From the IMG/VR virus record IMGVR_UViG_3300021437_000019, positions 1 through 62,504 of that record: a stretch of DNA of 62,504 nt. One strand, written 5' to 3'. Below the pieces are notes generated by a model, which was not told the DNA's origin, searched no databases, and saw only the letters and a program-made list of their open reading frames with translations. Every line of letters begins with the position of its first letter. Position 1 is the stretch's first letter. The position numbers and the translations under genes are program-made. Shown here one piece after another: positions 55,839-62,504 of the stretch. This DNA comes from a virus.

Positions 55839-58633
55839 AGCCCCGTCGTCTCTATCCATTGAAAGGTGATATTGAAAGAGCTGCCCGTTACCGTCACGCC
55901 GTTCAAGTTCACGGCAAGCTGTTGTGTTGTTCCGCGAAGCGCAACCGACTGGCCCATTCCAGGTTTCCAGATGTAAATATCGGACGGAGTCGCTGTTCCT
56001 GGGGCCATGCAACCCAATTTTGCGCTATCCACGTTACCGACCGCCGTGCCCACTGTCGGATTCGCGGTGTAGGTTAGGGGCGCTGAAACAGCAGCCGCAT
56101 CATTCGAATCCAACGGCACAATCGTCATGGCCGACGAAGTTCCAAGCGTATCCGCCGTGGACCGCTTGATAAGTTGCAGGTCGATGATGCCAGCGGTTGT
56201 CTGCGTGCAGGTGACTTGAACACGCGTGACGAGTACCGTGTTCGTCGCGTTGCCCGGAAGGATTGCTATATCGGTGGCGGATGCCACTGACGCCAAACCA
56301 ACCTTGTTGGCTGCATAAGTGGTCAGGTCCGTCTCGGGCAGTACCGTAGAACGAAGAACGCCGTGCAGGCCAGTATTCAGCGCAGCATCCCGGCCAGCCG
56401 TCGCTGCGGCAGGAAGATTCGTTCGCGCAATTGCTGGAAGCGTGCCAAGGCGATTCGTGGCCGCCGCAACTCCATTATCCGCCAGCGTTCCAGCGAGCGA
56501 GGAATCATTCGAAACGGTCACCCGTGGAATGCCTGCGCCGCTAGCGCCCGTACCGGTTACGACTCCAGACCCACCAACTTGTGCAAGGTTGACGCTTTGG
56601 TTGGCGGATAGTGCCCCAATCGTGTTTGTACCCGCTGCCAGGGAAACCGTAGGAGCCGCTTCGACAGGTGCGGCGCTGAGAGTGATCCCAACGTTTGCCG
56701 TTCCTGACGTCCACGCGCTTGCCCTTACGCGGAAATTGCTGGCTGCATATACGGAGCAGTTCCACGCCCTCGTTTGGTTGGAAGGAAGGGCTTCGCTGCC
56801 TTCTTGAATCGAAGTGTCTGTCCGGGTACAGGTATCGCTGTACCAGATCGTGCCGCCATCATCGGAAAATTCAAAGTTGATCGTGACGCCAGCATAAGTT
56901 CCATTCACCGTCACCGTGGATACGCCGTAGCCATTGACTGTTACCGGGCCGACCACTGAAGTCGCGGAAGTGACCGTCCCGGTTGTCCTGGTCGGCTGCG
57001 CCATCGAAATGCCGCTCGTTGTTCCAGCGGTGGTCTGGTCAATACCGACCTTCCCAACGATTGCCGCGCCAGCGACCAATCCAACGGTTGAATCATTGGA
57101 CACAGTGACGCGCGGGATCCCCGTTCCAGAAGCTCCCGTTCCCGTGGCTACTGCCACGCCACCGAACTGTGTAACGTTAGTTGAAGCGTTCGCTGGAGGA
57201 GAGGTTGTTACCGTCCCACTGACCGGCTGAGTGACCGCACTACCATCAACCTTCCACGCGGTCGTATTGGCCGTGTTGCCAGGTTGGACCGTCCAAGTGC
57301 CGCCTTGATTCGCGGTTACGGCCCCTGATACCGGCTGTGTAACACCCGAACCATCCACCGGTAACCTGCCAGCAACCGGCGTGTACTGCGCCAAATTCAC
57401 CCCGCCGATCGTGTTCGCACCGGTCGGCAGAGCACTCGTGATATTCGCCAGCACTGCGCTCAGGTTCGGAGAGCCAAGCGCCTGCGGAATGACGTTAACA
57501 TTCGCCGTTCCCGCTCCAGTGATTACCGTCGAGAGCCGTACGCGGAAGTTTGTGTACCCGCCAACGGCAAAAGTCCAGCTTTGATTCGCGCCCGTCAGCG
57601 TGTACGTTGTCTCAAAAGCGCCAGCATCGCCACGCACGCCCGCCTTTGCGTACCACGTTGTGTTGTCCGGGCTAACCTCAAACGTTACTGCGCCACCAGT
57701 GATACTTGAACCGTTGAAGGATACTGTGACCGTGGATCGCTGCGACACCGCCGCGGAAAGTGCCGTATTCAGTGCCGTCGCACTTGTCCATGCCGTCGTC
57801 GAAGCCGTGTCCTGATTGGGCGACACGATCGGGTCAGCAAACGTCGCCGTGCCATCGGCATTCGAGATGGGAACCTGCCCAGCCACTCCCTTATTCGTCG
57901 AGCCGATGAGCAGGCGATCCGCGCCATTCACCCAGGCGTGCCACACTCCATCCGTTGAATTCTGCCCAATGTCACCGTTCGCCGAAGTGGTAAGCCCTGT
58001 ACCCACGCGCAGCTTGAAGAATGTCGCGCCGGTGAAATCCCAACTATTGCCCGAGGCACTGAAAGCGCCAGCATTGACGTTTGCCGCCGCGGTAATCGCG
58101 CTCCATGCCGTGCTCGCAGTGCTCGCCGAGGAAATTGCCATCGTACTGCCCGATGGCGTGCATGTGATGTTTGTCGAGCACTGAATCGAGAAAGGGGCAG
58201 CATAGGTCTTGAGCGTTGCGCCACCGCTATCTTTGAACTTGATAACGTCAATTTGTGCGTGGGCTGGCCGAGCCAGTAGCAAGCCTAGGATTCCCAAAAC
58301 GCCAAGCAGCAGTATGATCCGCCACACCCACAAAAGCCGCCGATCACGGTCAATGCGCCGCACAAATTCAGGGTGCGCTTTTGGCCTTACGTGCTGACGC
58401 CATGCCACGCGCGCAACTGCCCGGGCAATGGCCTCGTCCTGTGTGTGATCTTCATGTTGACGGCGCACGTGGATGTATTCGGCCAGTACCGCATCCCGCG
58501 GCAAACTCATTTTCGCAGGAAGTTCAGTGAAGCCCATCGCTCGCATGGTATTCGCCACGTGTGTCGGATAATGGCCTTCTTCGATCAGCGCGAGGACGGC
58601 TTCTATTGGCCCTTTGGTGAAAGATGCGTTCAC
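55835..58633 (-). CDS. Large membrane-anchored fibre-like protein
   Basis: The 932-residue protein starts at GTG 58633. A ~100-residue cytoplasmic-type N-terminal part (LALIEEGHYPTHVANTMRAM; DEAIARAVARVAWRQHVRPK) is followed by a strong hydrophobic segment (LLWVWRIILLLGVLGILGLL) ending in ARPAHAQ, a cleavage-like site, and then a long Ser/Thr/Asn/Gly-rich beta region with repeated blocks (TQPVSGTVT; GTGASGTGIPRVTVSNDS occurs twice or more). Architecture suggests a surface-exposed or exported fibre anchored in the membrane. Confidence 0.6.
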   Translation of the reverse strand: MNASFTKGPIEAVLALIEEGHYPTHVANTMRAMGFTELPAKMSLPRDAVLAEYIHVRRQHEDHTQDEAIARAVARVAWRQHVRPKAHPEFVRRIDRDRRLLWVWRIILLLGVLGILGLLLARPAHAQIDVIKFKDSGGATLKTYAAPFSIQCSTNITCTPSGSTMAISSASTASTAWSAITAAANVNAGAFSASGNSWDFTGATFFKLRVGTGLTTSANGDIGQNSTDGVWHAWVNGADRLLIGSTNKGVAGQVPISNADGTATFADPIVSPNQDTASTTAWTSATALNTALSAAVSQRSTVTVSFNGSSITGGAVTFEVSPDNTTWYAKAGVRGDAGAFETTYTLTGANQSWTFAVGGYTNFRVRLSTVITGAGTANVNVIPQALGSPNLSAVLANITSALPTGANTIGGVNLAQYTPVAGRLPVDGSGVTQPVSGAVTANQGGTWTVQPGNTANTTAWKVDGSAVTQPVSGTVTTSPPANASTNVTQFGGVAVATGTGASGTGIPRVTVSNDSTVGLVAGAAIVGKVGIDQTTAGTTSGISMAQPTRTTGTVTSATSVVGPVTVNGYGVSTVTVNGTYAGVTINFEFSDDGGTIWYSDTCTRTDTSIQEGSEALPSNQTRAWNCSVYAASNFRVRASAWTSGTANVGITLSAAPVEAAPTVSLAAGTNTIGALSANQSVNLAQVGGSGVVTGTGASGAGIPRVTVSNDSSLAGTLADNGVAAATNRLGTLPAIARTNLPAAATAGRDAALNTGLHGVLRSTVLPETDLTTYAANKVGLASVASATDIAILPGNATNTVLVTRVQVTCTQTTAGIIDLQLIKRSTADTLGTSSAMTIVPLDSNDAAAVSAPLTYTANPTVGTAVGNVDSAKLGCMAPGTATPSDIYIWKPGMGQSVALRGTTQQLAVNLNGVTVTGSSFNITFQWIETTGL

Positions 58634-58635
58634 GC

Positions 58636-58914
58636 TCAATCTTCCTCTTGGGCCAAGGTAATCGTGCCCGTAACTGCTTTCACGTATCCAACCACATCGC
58701 CTGGGTTCCAAAATACCCCTGGGCTGCGTTCGAATTCTTTTTTAGACCCTGCTGGCTTGGTAATCTGCGCGTCGTTCGCGGTGGGTGCCGCAAGAATCCA
58801 GTCCGTTGTGCCCGCTTGGTCGTTTTCGTATATCGTGACCTTGCGACAGACAGACTGCACCGTAACCGCGTGGAGACTGAGATTGTCCACGCTCATCGTG
58901 AAGGTTTTCGCCAT
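58636..58914 (-). CDS. Hypothetical small beta protein
   Basis: The 92-residue product (MAKTFTMSVDNLSLHAVTVQ...) has a beta-sheet composition and may be a virion decoration. The start at 58914 shares a TGATG overlap with the preceding nuclease gene; the longer frame is rejected. Confidence 0.55.
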   Translation of the reverse strand: MAKTFTMSVDNLSLHAVTVQSVCRKVTIYENDQAGTTDWILAAPTANDAQITKPAGSKKEFERSPGVFWNPGDVVGYVKAVTGTITLAQEED

Positions 58915-59420
58915 CAATGCTTCTTGGGCATTCTCTGATACACCGCAAACCAGTCGGTTGCGATGTCGTGCTGGGCTTTGGCCAGCGGGATGCGACCGGA
59001 GCAGACTTCTCGGTGTAGCCAGTTCTCGACGGCGTCTTTCTCGTGCGCGCCTGGGCGCGGTTCGTAGGGTTGCGGCCAAAGGTTCTTCACATCATCGGCC
59101 CCACCGAGTTCAAGGCTGATCAGGTGGTCAACTTCACAACAGATGCCAGGCTTCTTTTTCGCGCCATATTGCGCATAGACCCTGTTCTTCATCGCCTCGG
59201 TGGTATGACGAAACTGCTTTGTTGACCCGCCACCGCAGACCGCCTTGGCGTCCGTCGTGCGCACCGCACCGGGCGTCACAGTAACATCATTGAGCAGGGC
59301 ACCCGTGCCAACCCGGTAATGCGCCTCCTGTGCCGCGGCCACCAACGCCACCACCAAGAGAATTGCAAGCAACGACAGGGCATCCAGCAACAGCATGTGG
59401 TAGGTGCGGGGCTGCTTCAT
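58914..59420 (-). CDS. Exported HNH nuclease-like protein
   Basis: The 168-residue protein has an N-terminal hydrophobic signal/anchor (MLLLDALSLLAILLVVALVA) and the HNH-like core CCEVDHLISLELGGADDVKN then LWPQP, preceded by VTPGAVRTTDAKAVCGGG as in secreted bacterial HNH proteins. It may degrade extracellular DNA or RNA or act in the periplasm; a role in phage exclusion is possible. TAATG overlap at the start. Confidence 0.72.
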   Translation of the reverse strand: MKQPRTYHMLLLDALSLLAILLVVALVAAAQEAHYRVGTGALLNDVTVTPGAVRTTDAKAVCGGGSTKQFRHTTEAMKNRVYAQYGAKKKPGICCEVDHLISLELGGADDVKNLWPQPYEPRPGAHEKDAVENWLHREVCSGRIPLAKAQHDIATDWFAVYQRMPKKH

Positions 59421-59740
59421 TAGCTCGCCTTCCCGACCGATGCCCTTGTTGGCATCATCGGATCATTCGACCGCTCTTCCACGGCCTCGTCTCCGTCGGG
59501 CTCATCTTCCGGGGTTGCGGTCATCTGCCCCACCAGATTCTTCACATGCGAATGTGCGGCACCCTTCCCCTTGTGGTAGGTCTCTTCGGGCGGCTCGTAC
59601 TTCCCGATCGCGCCGCTGAAGCCCTTCCCGGACTTGCCGGGGCTGTCGTGGTAATGCGCCGTGACTTTGTGAAGATGGCCACCCTTGCCGTCTTTCACTT
59701 TTTCAATCTCGACACGCCGAACTTTTTTGCCATGCTTCAT
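59420..59740 (-). CDS. Hypothetical Lys/His/Gly-rich protein
   Basis: The 106-residue product (RRVEIEKVKDGKGGHLHKVT; KYEPPEETYHKGKGAAHSHV) has a beta N-terminal part and an acidic C-terminus. No family recognised. Confidence 0.55.
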   Translation of the reverse strand: MKHGKKVRRVEIEKVKDGKGGHLHKVTAHYHDSPGKSGKGFSGAIGKYEPPEETYHKGKGAAHSHVKNLVGQMTATPEDEPDGDEAVEERSNDPMMPTRASVGKAS

Positions 59741-59744
59741 GCTG

Positions 59745-60119
59745 TTACCTCGCTCTCGCCAATCTCAGCGCCGCCTGGTAAGCGTGCTCAAGCCACTCAG
59801 TCCGCACCAGATACCCGCGCCGCAATTTCTTCTTGCACCATAGATCGGCCTCTTTCAACTCTCTGTGGGCATCCAACTCATTCCCTCGCAGCATCGCCAC
59901 GAATCGCCCCGCCGCCCAGTTCGCGTACGCCTTCCCCGCCATCTGCCGGCTTGCTTCGTGGACCTCGGCAATCTCGATCGCGGACAGCGCCAGCACTTCG
60001 CGCCCAACTGCAGCGTCTATCTCTTCCCGCTTCGCTGTGGGCGATACCCCTTGCGCCGATTGCAGGTTGCGCTTTACTCGCGCCAAAACTTCCAGCGCCC
60101 GCGGAGATAGGCCGCCCAT
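59745..60119 (-). CDS. Hypothetical helical protein
   Basis: The 124-residue helical protein (LSPRALEVLARVKRNLQSAQ; LKEADLWCKKKLRRGYLVRT) has no recognised family. It starts at the ATG at 60119 close to the end of the paralogue pair. Confidence 0.5.
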   Translation of the reverse strand: MGGLSPRALEVLARVKRNLQSAQGVSPTAKREEIDAAVGREVLALSAIEIAEVHEASRQMAGKAYANWAAGRFVAMLRGNELDAHRELKEADLWCKKKLRRGYLVRTEWLEHAYQAALRLARAR

Positions 60120-60131
60120 GATCACAATCGC

Positions 60132-60377
60132 TTACGACAGGACCAGCGCGCCTTCACTGCCGATGTGGACCGGCTGGGAGTTGAGTAGTTCAATAACCTC
60201 TCCCGCGCGCACGGGGATGTCCGCATTGAGCACCGTGAGAATATCCTTCGGATGCTGACTGATCGCCGACACCAGCGCAACCCGCGAGGGCAGCCTATAC
60301 TGGTCGGCATTCCCGGGGAAACCGCTTGCGGCCTTTTTAATCTGAAATTCCACCCTGCACACCATCAATGTCGCCAT
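60132..60377 (-). CDS. Small protein, paralogue A
   Basis: The 81-residue protein contains ALVSAISQHPKDILTVLNAD then IPVRAGEVIELLNSQ. The neighbouring gene 60387..60626 has the same arrangement (VVAAGQDPPTLSAVINANIA, LQAGKVYDILEVEQ). The pair looks like an old tandem duplication. Function unknown. Confidence 0.6.
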   Translation of the reverse strand: MATLMVCRVEFQIKKAASGFPGNADQYRLPSRVALVSAISQHPKDILTVLNADIPVRAGEVIELLNSQPVHIGSEGALVLS

Positions 60378-60386
60378 GAACTCTCC

Positions 60387-60626
60387 TTATTGAAAGAGGG
60401 GCTTAGTGCCGAACATCACTTGCTCAACCTCAAGGATGTCGTAAACCTTGCCAGCCTGCAGCGCTATATTCGCGTTGATTACCGCTGAAAGCGTTGGCGG
60501 ATCCTGCCCTGCGGCCACAACAATGGCTTCCACGGGATCCCTGCGGTACACGTCCGCTTTCGTGTCTCCCTGGGTCGTGTCCGGCAAATGAACCTGGTAA
60601 GTGACTTGATAAATATTGTTTGCCAT
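60387..60626 (-). CDS. Small protein, paralogue B
   Basis: The 79-residue product (MANNIYQVTYQVHLPDTTQG...) shares the DP-x-LxxVhNAxIxhxAGxVhxhL pattern with its neighbour. GAGGAGGAG precedes the ATG at 60626, inside the end of the exported gene upstream. Confidence 0.6.
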   Translation of the reverse strand: MANNIYQVTYQVHLPDTTQGDTKADVYRRDPVEAIVVAAGQDPPTLSAVINANIALQAGKVYDILEVEQVMFGTKPLFQ

Positions 60627-60628
60627 GC

Positions 60629-60964
60629 TCACTCCTCCTCAAAACGAATTCCCTTCACCTCAAAGACTTGCTCACCCGCAGCGCATGTCAGCGTCAGCGT
60701 TGTAACCGTTGCCGGTTGGTCTTTTTCGATCACTGTGTGCGTGTCGCGACCGGGAATGCACAGGAAAATGTCTCCTTGACCTAGGGCCCGCGGCCCCTTC
60801 TTGAGTTGCACTTCAATCTTTACGGGCAGGATCGGCTGAAACACTGCCACATTGTGCTTTAAATCGTTTCCAACGAACTTGAACGCGCAAGATGAAGAGC
60901 CGGCACGTACCTGCCACGAGGCCAGCAAGAGCAATAAGACGCCGATACATGCCACCCTCTTCAC
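60629..60964 (-). CDS. Exported small protein
   Basis: The 111-residue protein starts with a signal peptide (MKRVACIGVLLLLLASWQVRA) and has a beta body (FKFVGNDLKHNVAVFQPILP; TATVTTLTLTC-like strands) with several cysteines that could form disulfides in the periplasm. Function unknown. Confidence 0.6.
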   Translation of the reverse strand: MKRVACIGVLLLLLASWQVRAGSSSCAFKFVGNDLKHNVAVFQPILPVKIEVQLKKGPRALGQGDIFLCIPGRDTHTVIEKDQPATVTTLTLTCAAGEQVFEVKGIRFEEE

Positions 60965-60973
60965 TGCCGACCC

Positions 60974-61285
60974 CTACGCGGCCGCCGCGAATACCTCGAC
61001 GGCCACAAACCCGAACTGCTTTACGATGTCCCCGCAGAAATATCCGTGACGCTTCACGGCCTCGATGGCCCCGCATTCATCCACATCACCGGCAACCGTG
61101 AACTTGAACTCGATGCCCACACCCGCCGGCACGACCACCTCGCGCACCTGTCGAGACCACTCAAGCCGCACGACCGTCCTGGGCAATGGCTGATACACGG
61201 CCGTTACCCGCCATCGCCGCTTCATGCACTGCGGCCTCCCGCGCAACCGGAGAATAAGATCACGCCACTTCGCGCGGACGCTCAC
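60974..61285 (-). CDS. Hypothetical protein
   Basis: The 103-residue product (RRWRVTAVYQPLPRTVVRLE; EFKFTVAGDVDECGAIEAVK) is beta-rich with a basic N-terminus. It is a small head-region gene of unknown role. Confidence 0.5.
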   Translation of the reverse strand: MSVRAKWRDLILRLRGRPQCMKRRWRVTAVYQPLPRTVVRLEWSRQVREVVVPAGVGIEFKFTVAGDVDECGAIEAVKRHGYFCGDIVKQFGFVAVEVFAAAA

Positions 61286-61289
61286 TGGC

Positions 61290-61559
61290 CTACCGATACA
61301 TCCGCTTGAACGCTTCCCATGCTATTTGGCGCTTCCAGGAGATTCGACGTAGTTCGCCGGGCCAACCAATCTTGTTTTCGACCAACCCCCGAAGTTGTGT
61401 CGGGGTCATCAGGATGGATTCTTTCGCTTCTTCAACTGTCATCCGGCCAGAGAACACAAGACGGATGAAGTCTTTCGCTTCACCTCGCGGCGAGAAGTTG
61501 GCGGTCAGGGCATCGCCAATGTCATCCCGCGAAACGTTGTAATGATGCGAAGCGCCCAT
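61290..61559 (-). CDS. Hypothetical protein
   Basis: The 89-residue helical protein (FSPRGEAKDFIRLVFSGRMT; LRGLVENKIGWPGELRRISW) lies 91 nt after the large terminase. No family recognised. Confidence 0.55.
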   Translation of the reverse strand: MGASHHYNVSRDDIGDALTANFSPRGEAKDFIRLVFSGRMTVEEAKESILMTPTQLRGLVENKIGWPGELRRISWKRQIAWEAFKRMYR

Positions 61560-61650
61560 TTACGACTCCTTTGCGAAAAAACGGCCCAACCAGAGGCTCT
61601 CTGGCGCACGATCTCAGTGGCCCTATGGATAGATGGTCGGGTAAAATGGC

Positions 61651-62504
61651 CTAATACCCGATGGCGCCGTAGATCGGTTCCCATCCTCCAACCGACTGCC
61701 TCGGCTCAATGAATCGCGGTTCATCCAGCAGGATGTAACTCAGGCAGTCGATCAGGTGCTTGTCCTTGTTCAACGGATCGGGTGGCGGATCCTTCTCTGC
61801 TGCAGCCACGCCCTTGAGTTCTTTGTATCGCAGCGCCTCGATCTGACTCACCAGGATGTCGTTGTCGCCACAACCCCTCAGAATCGTCAACTGCGGCTGG
61901 AGCACACCCTCGTACTCAACCAGCCTCAGCATCTCGCTGATCTTGTCGTAGCCGGCATACTGCCGATTTTTCTTTGCTGCCCGAAAGCTGATTCCGGCCT
62001 GGCGGTATCTGTCGAAGTAGTTCACGTCTTCGGCGGCATCGAAGTTCTCGCCAGCCGGGTCCATCAAGTCAATGTAGGACTTTGGGAAGAGTCCGAATTT
62101 CTCTACCGTCGATAGCTTGTCGACGTAATCGGTGCAACTTAGTCGCGGCTGCTTCGCGTCATGCCTCTCCTGATTTTCTTCCTCTGGCCAGTAGGACCAC
62201 GGCACAACCTTCCGGCCATACTTGTTCACCATCAACCACACGAACGCGTGGGCTCTTCGGGGATGTGGGTCGCAGGCCAACCATACCGTCCACCTGTCCG
62301 CAGTGATCGTTCCCCTGGGCGTAAGGAACTGATTTACGTAATGAATCGAGCGATCAAACTCCGGAAACCACTTCTGGCCGCCCCTCGCGTGGGCGTCAAT
62401 CTCCATCTCGCGGTCCCACATCGTTACGTCGGGATACGCGCTCTTGAGCAGGGCAACGCGCTCGGGCGTCATGCTCGGGTCAGCCAGGTAATGTAATCTT
62501 GCTA
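61651..62504 (-). CDS. Terminase large subunit, C-terminal nuclease cistron (5' end cut by window edge)
   Basis: This is the second, slightly different copy of the nuclease half. Its 5' end is cut by the window edge; the part shared with 1..657 reads the same protein but for one Glu/Asp change. It adds the true C-terminus: EKDPPPDPLNKDKHLIDCLS and DEPRFIEPRQSVGGWEPIYG, with the late acidic KHLID region of the nuclease active site. In the circular genome it joins 1..718. Whether this strain's copy is also interrupted by the HNH gene cannot be seen. Confidence 0.9.
   Translation of the reverse strand, partial: ARLHYLADPSMTPERVALLKSAYPDVTMWDREMEIDAHARGGQKWFPEFDRSIHYVNQFLTPRGTITADRWTVWLACDPHPRRAHAFVWLMVNKYGRKVVPWSYWPEEENQERHDAKQPRLSCTDYVDKLSTVEKFGLFPKSYIDLMDPAGENFDAAEDVNYFDRYRQAGISFRAAKKNRQYAGYDKISEMLRLVEYEGVLQPQLTILRGCGDNDILVSQIEALRYKELKGVAAAEKDPPPDPLNKDKHLIDCLSYILLDEPRFIEPRQSVGGWEPIYGAIGY
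61848..62504. repeat. Imperfect direct terminal repeat, right copy
   Basis: This is the counterpart of 1..657, gapless with 21 mismatches. The mismatches are spread over the first 530 positions of the alignment; the last 130 are identical. Confidence 0.95.

Overview
The window is a nearly complete genome of a tailed, short-tailed-type (podovirus-like) phage, probably from an environmental metagenome. It carries a terminase, portal, a scaffold-like protein, a DUF5309/SU10-type major capsid protein, an adaptor, a nozzle-like tail protein, internal-virion-type proteins, a 3440-residue polyvalent (DarB-like) protein, a lysis cluster and a DnaB-based replication module. No integrase or RNA polymerase was recognised. 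The GC-rich sequence and the many Sec-type signal peptides suggest a Gram-negative bacterial host. The exact host cannot be named from the sequence.

The first 657 bases and the last 657 bases are the same stretch of the terminase gene. They align without gaps at 21 mismatches, of which 20 are synonymous. The genome is therefore circularly permuted or terminally redundant, with a unit length near 61.85 kb, and the two contig ends come from two slightly different strains. Read as a circle on the minus strand the order is: small terminase, large terminase (split in two by an HNH gene), small head-proximal genes including signal-peptide proteins (61.6-58.6 kb), exported fibre-like proteins, portal, an accessory cassette (glycosyltransferase, radical SAM enzyme, methyltransferase), scaffold, capsid, HNH, glycosyltransferase, tail proteins, internal virion proteins, giant polyvalent protein, exported spike-like protein, lysozyme, phosphoesterase, a regulatory patch with the few plus-strand genes (19.7-20.7 kb), then replication and recombination (18.7-7.5 kb: repeat protein, putative annealing protein, Cas4-like nuclease, helicase loader-like protein, DnaB, RusA, RuvC-like resolvase), a second membrane/lysis cluster (6.9-5.5 kb), and a redox/PP-loop cassette (5.3-3.0 kb) leading back to the small terminase.

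Almost all genes lie on the minus strand and are chained by 4-base stop/start overlaps (ATGA, GTGA, TTGA, TGATG), so translation is probably coupled over long stretches. The most unusual points are: (i) the terminase gene split by an HNH gene; (ii) two places where an inserted ORF is preceded by a diverged stub copy of the first 8-11 codons of the gene that follows it; (iii) a dispersed near-palindrome, consensus AAGTCTAAAGTTTAGA on the gene strand, found ten times and mostly at gene junctions; (iv) a tRNA-CAU-like gene in a highly structured leader; (v) a radical SAM/glycosyltransferase/methyltransferase cassette and a PP-loop/flavodoxin/CPFC cassette; (vi) an unusually large set of proteins with export signals.
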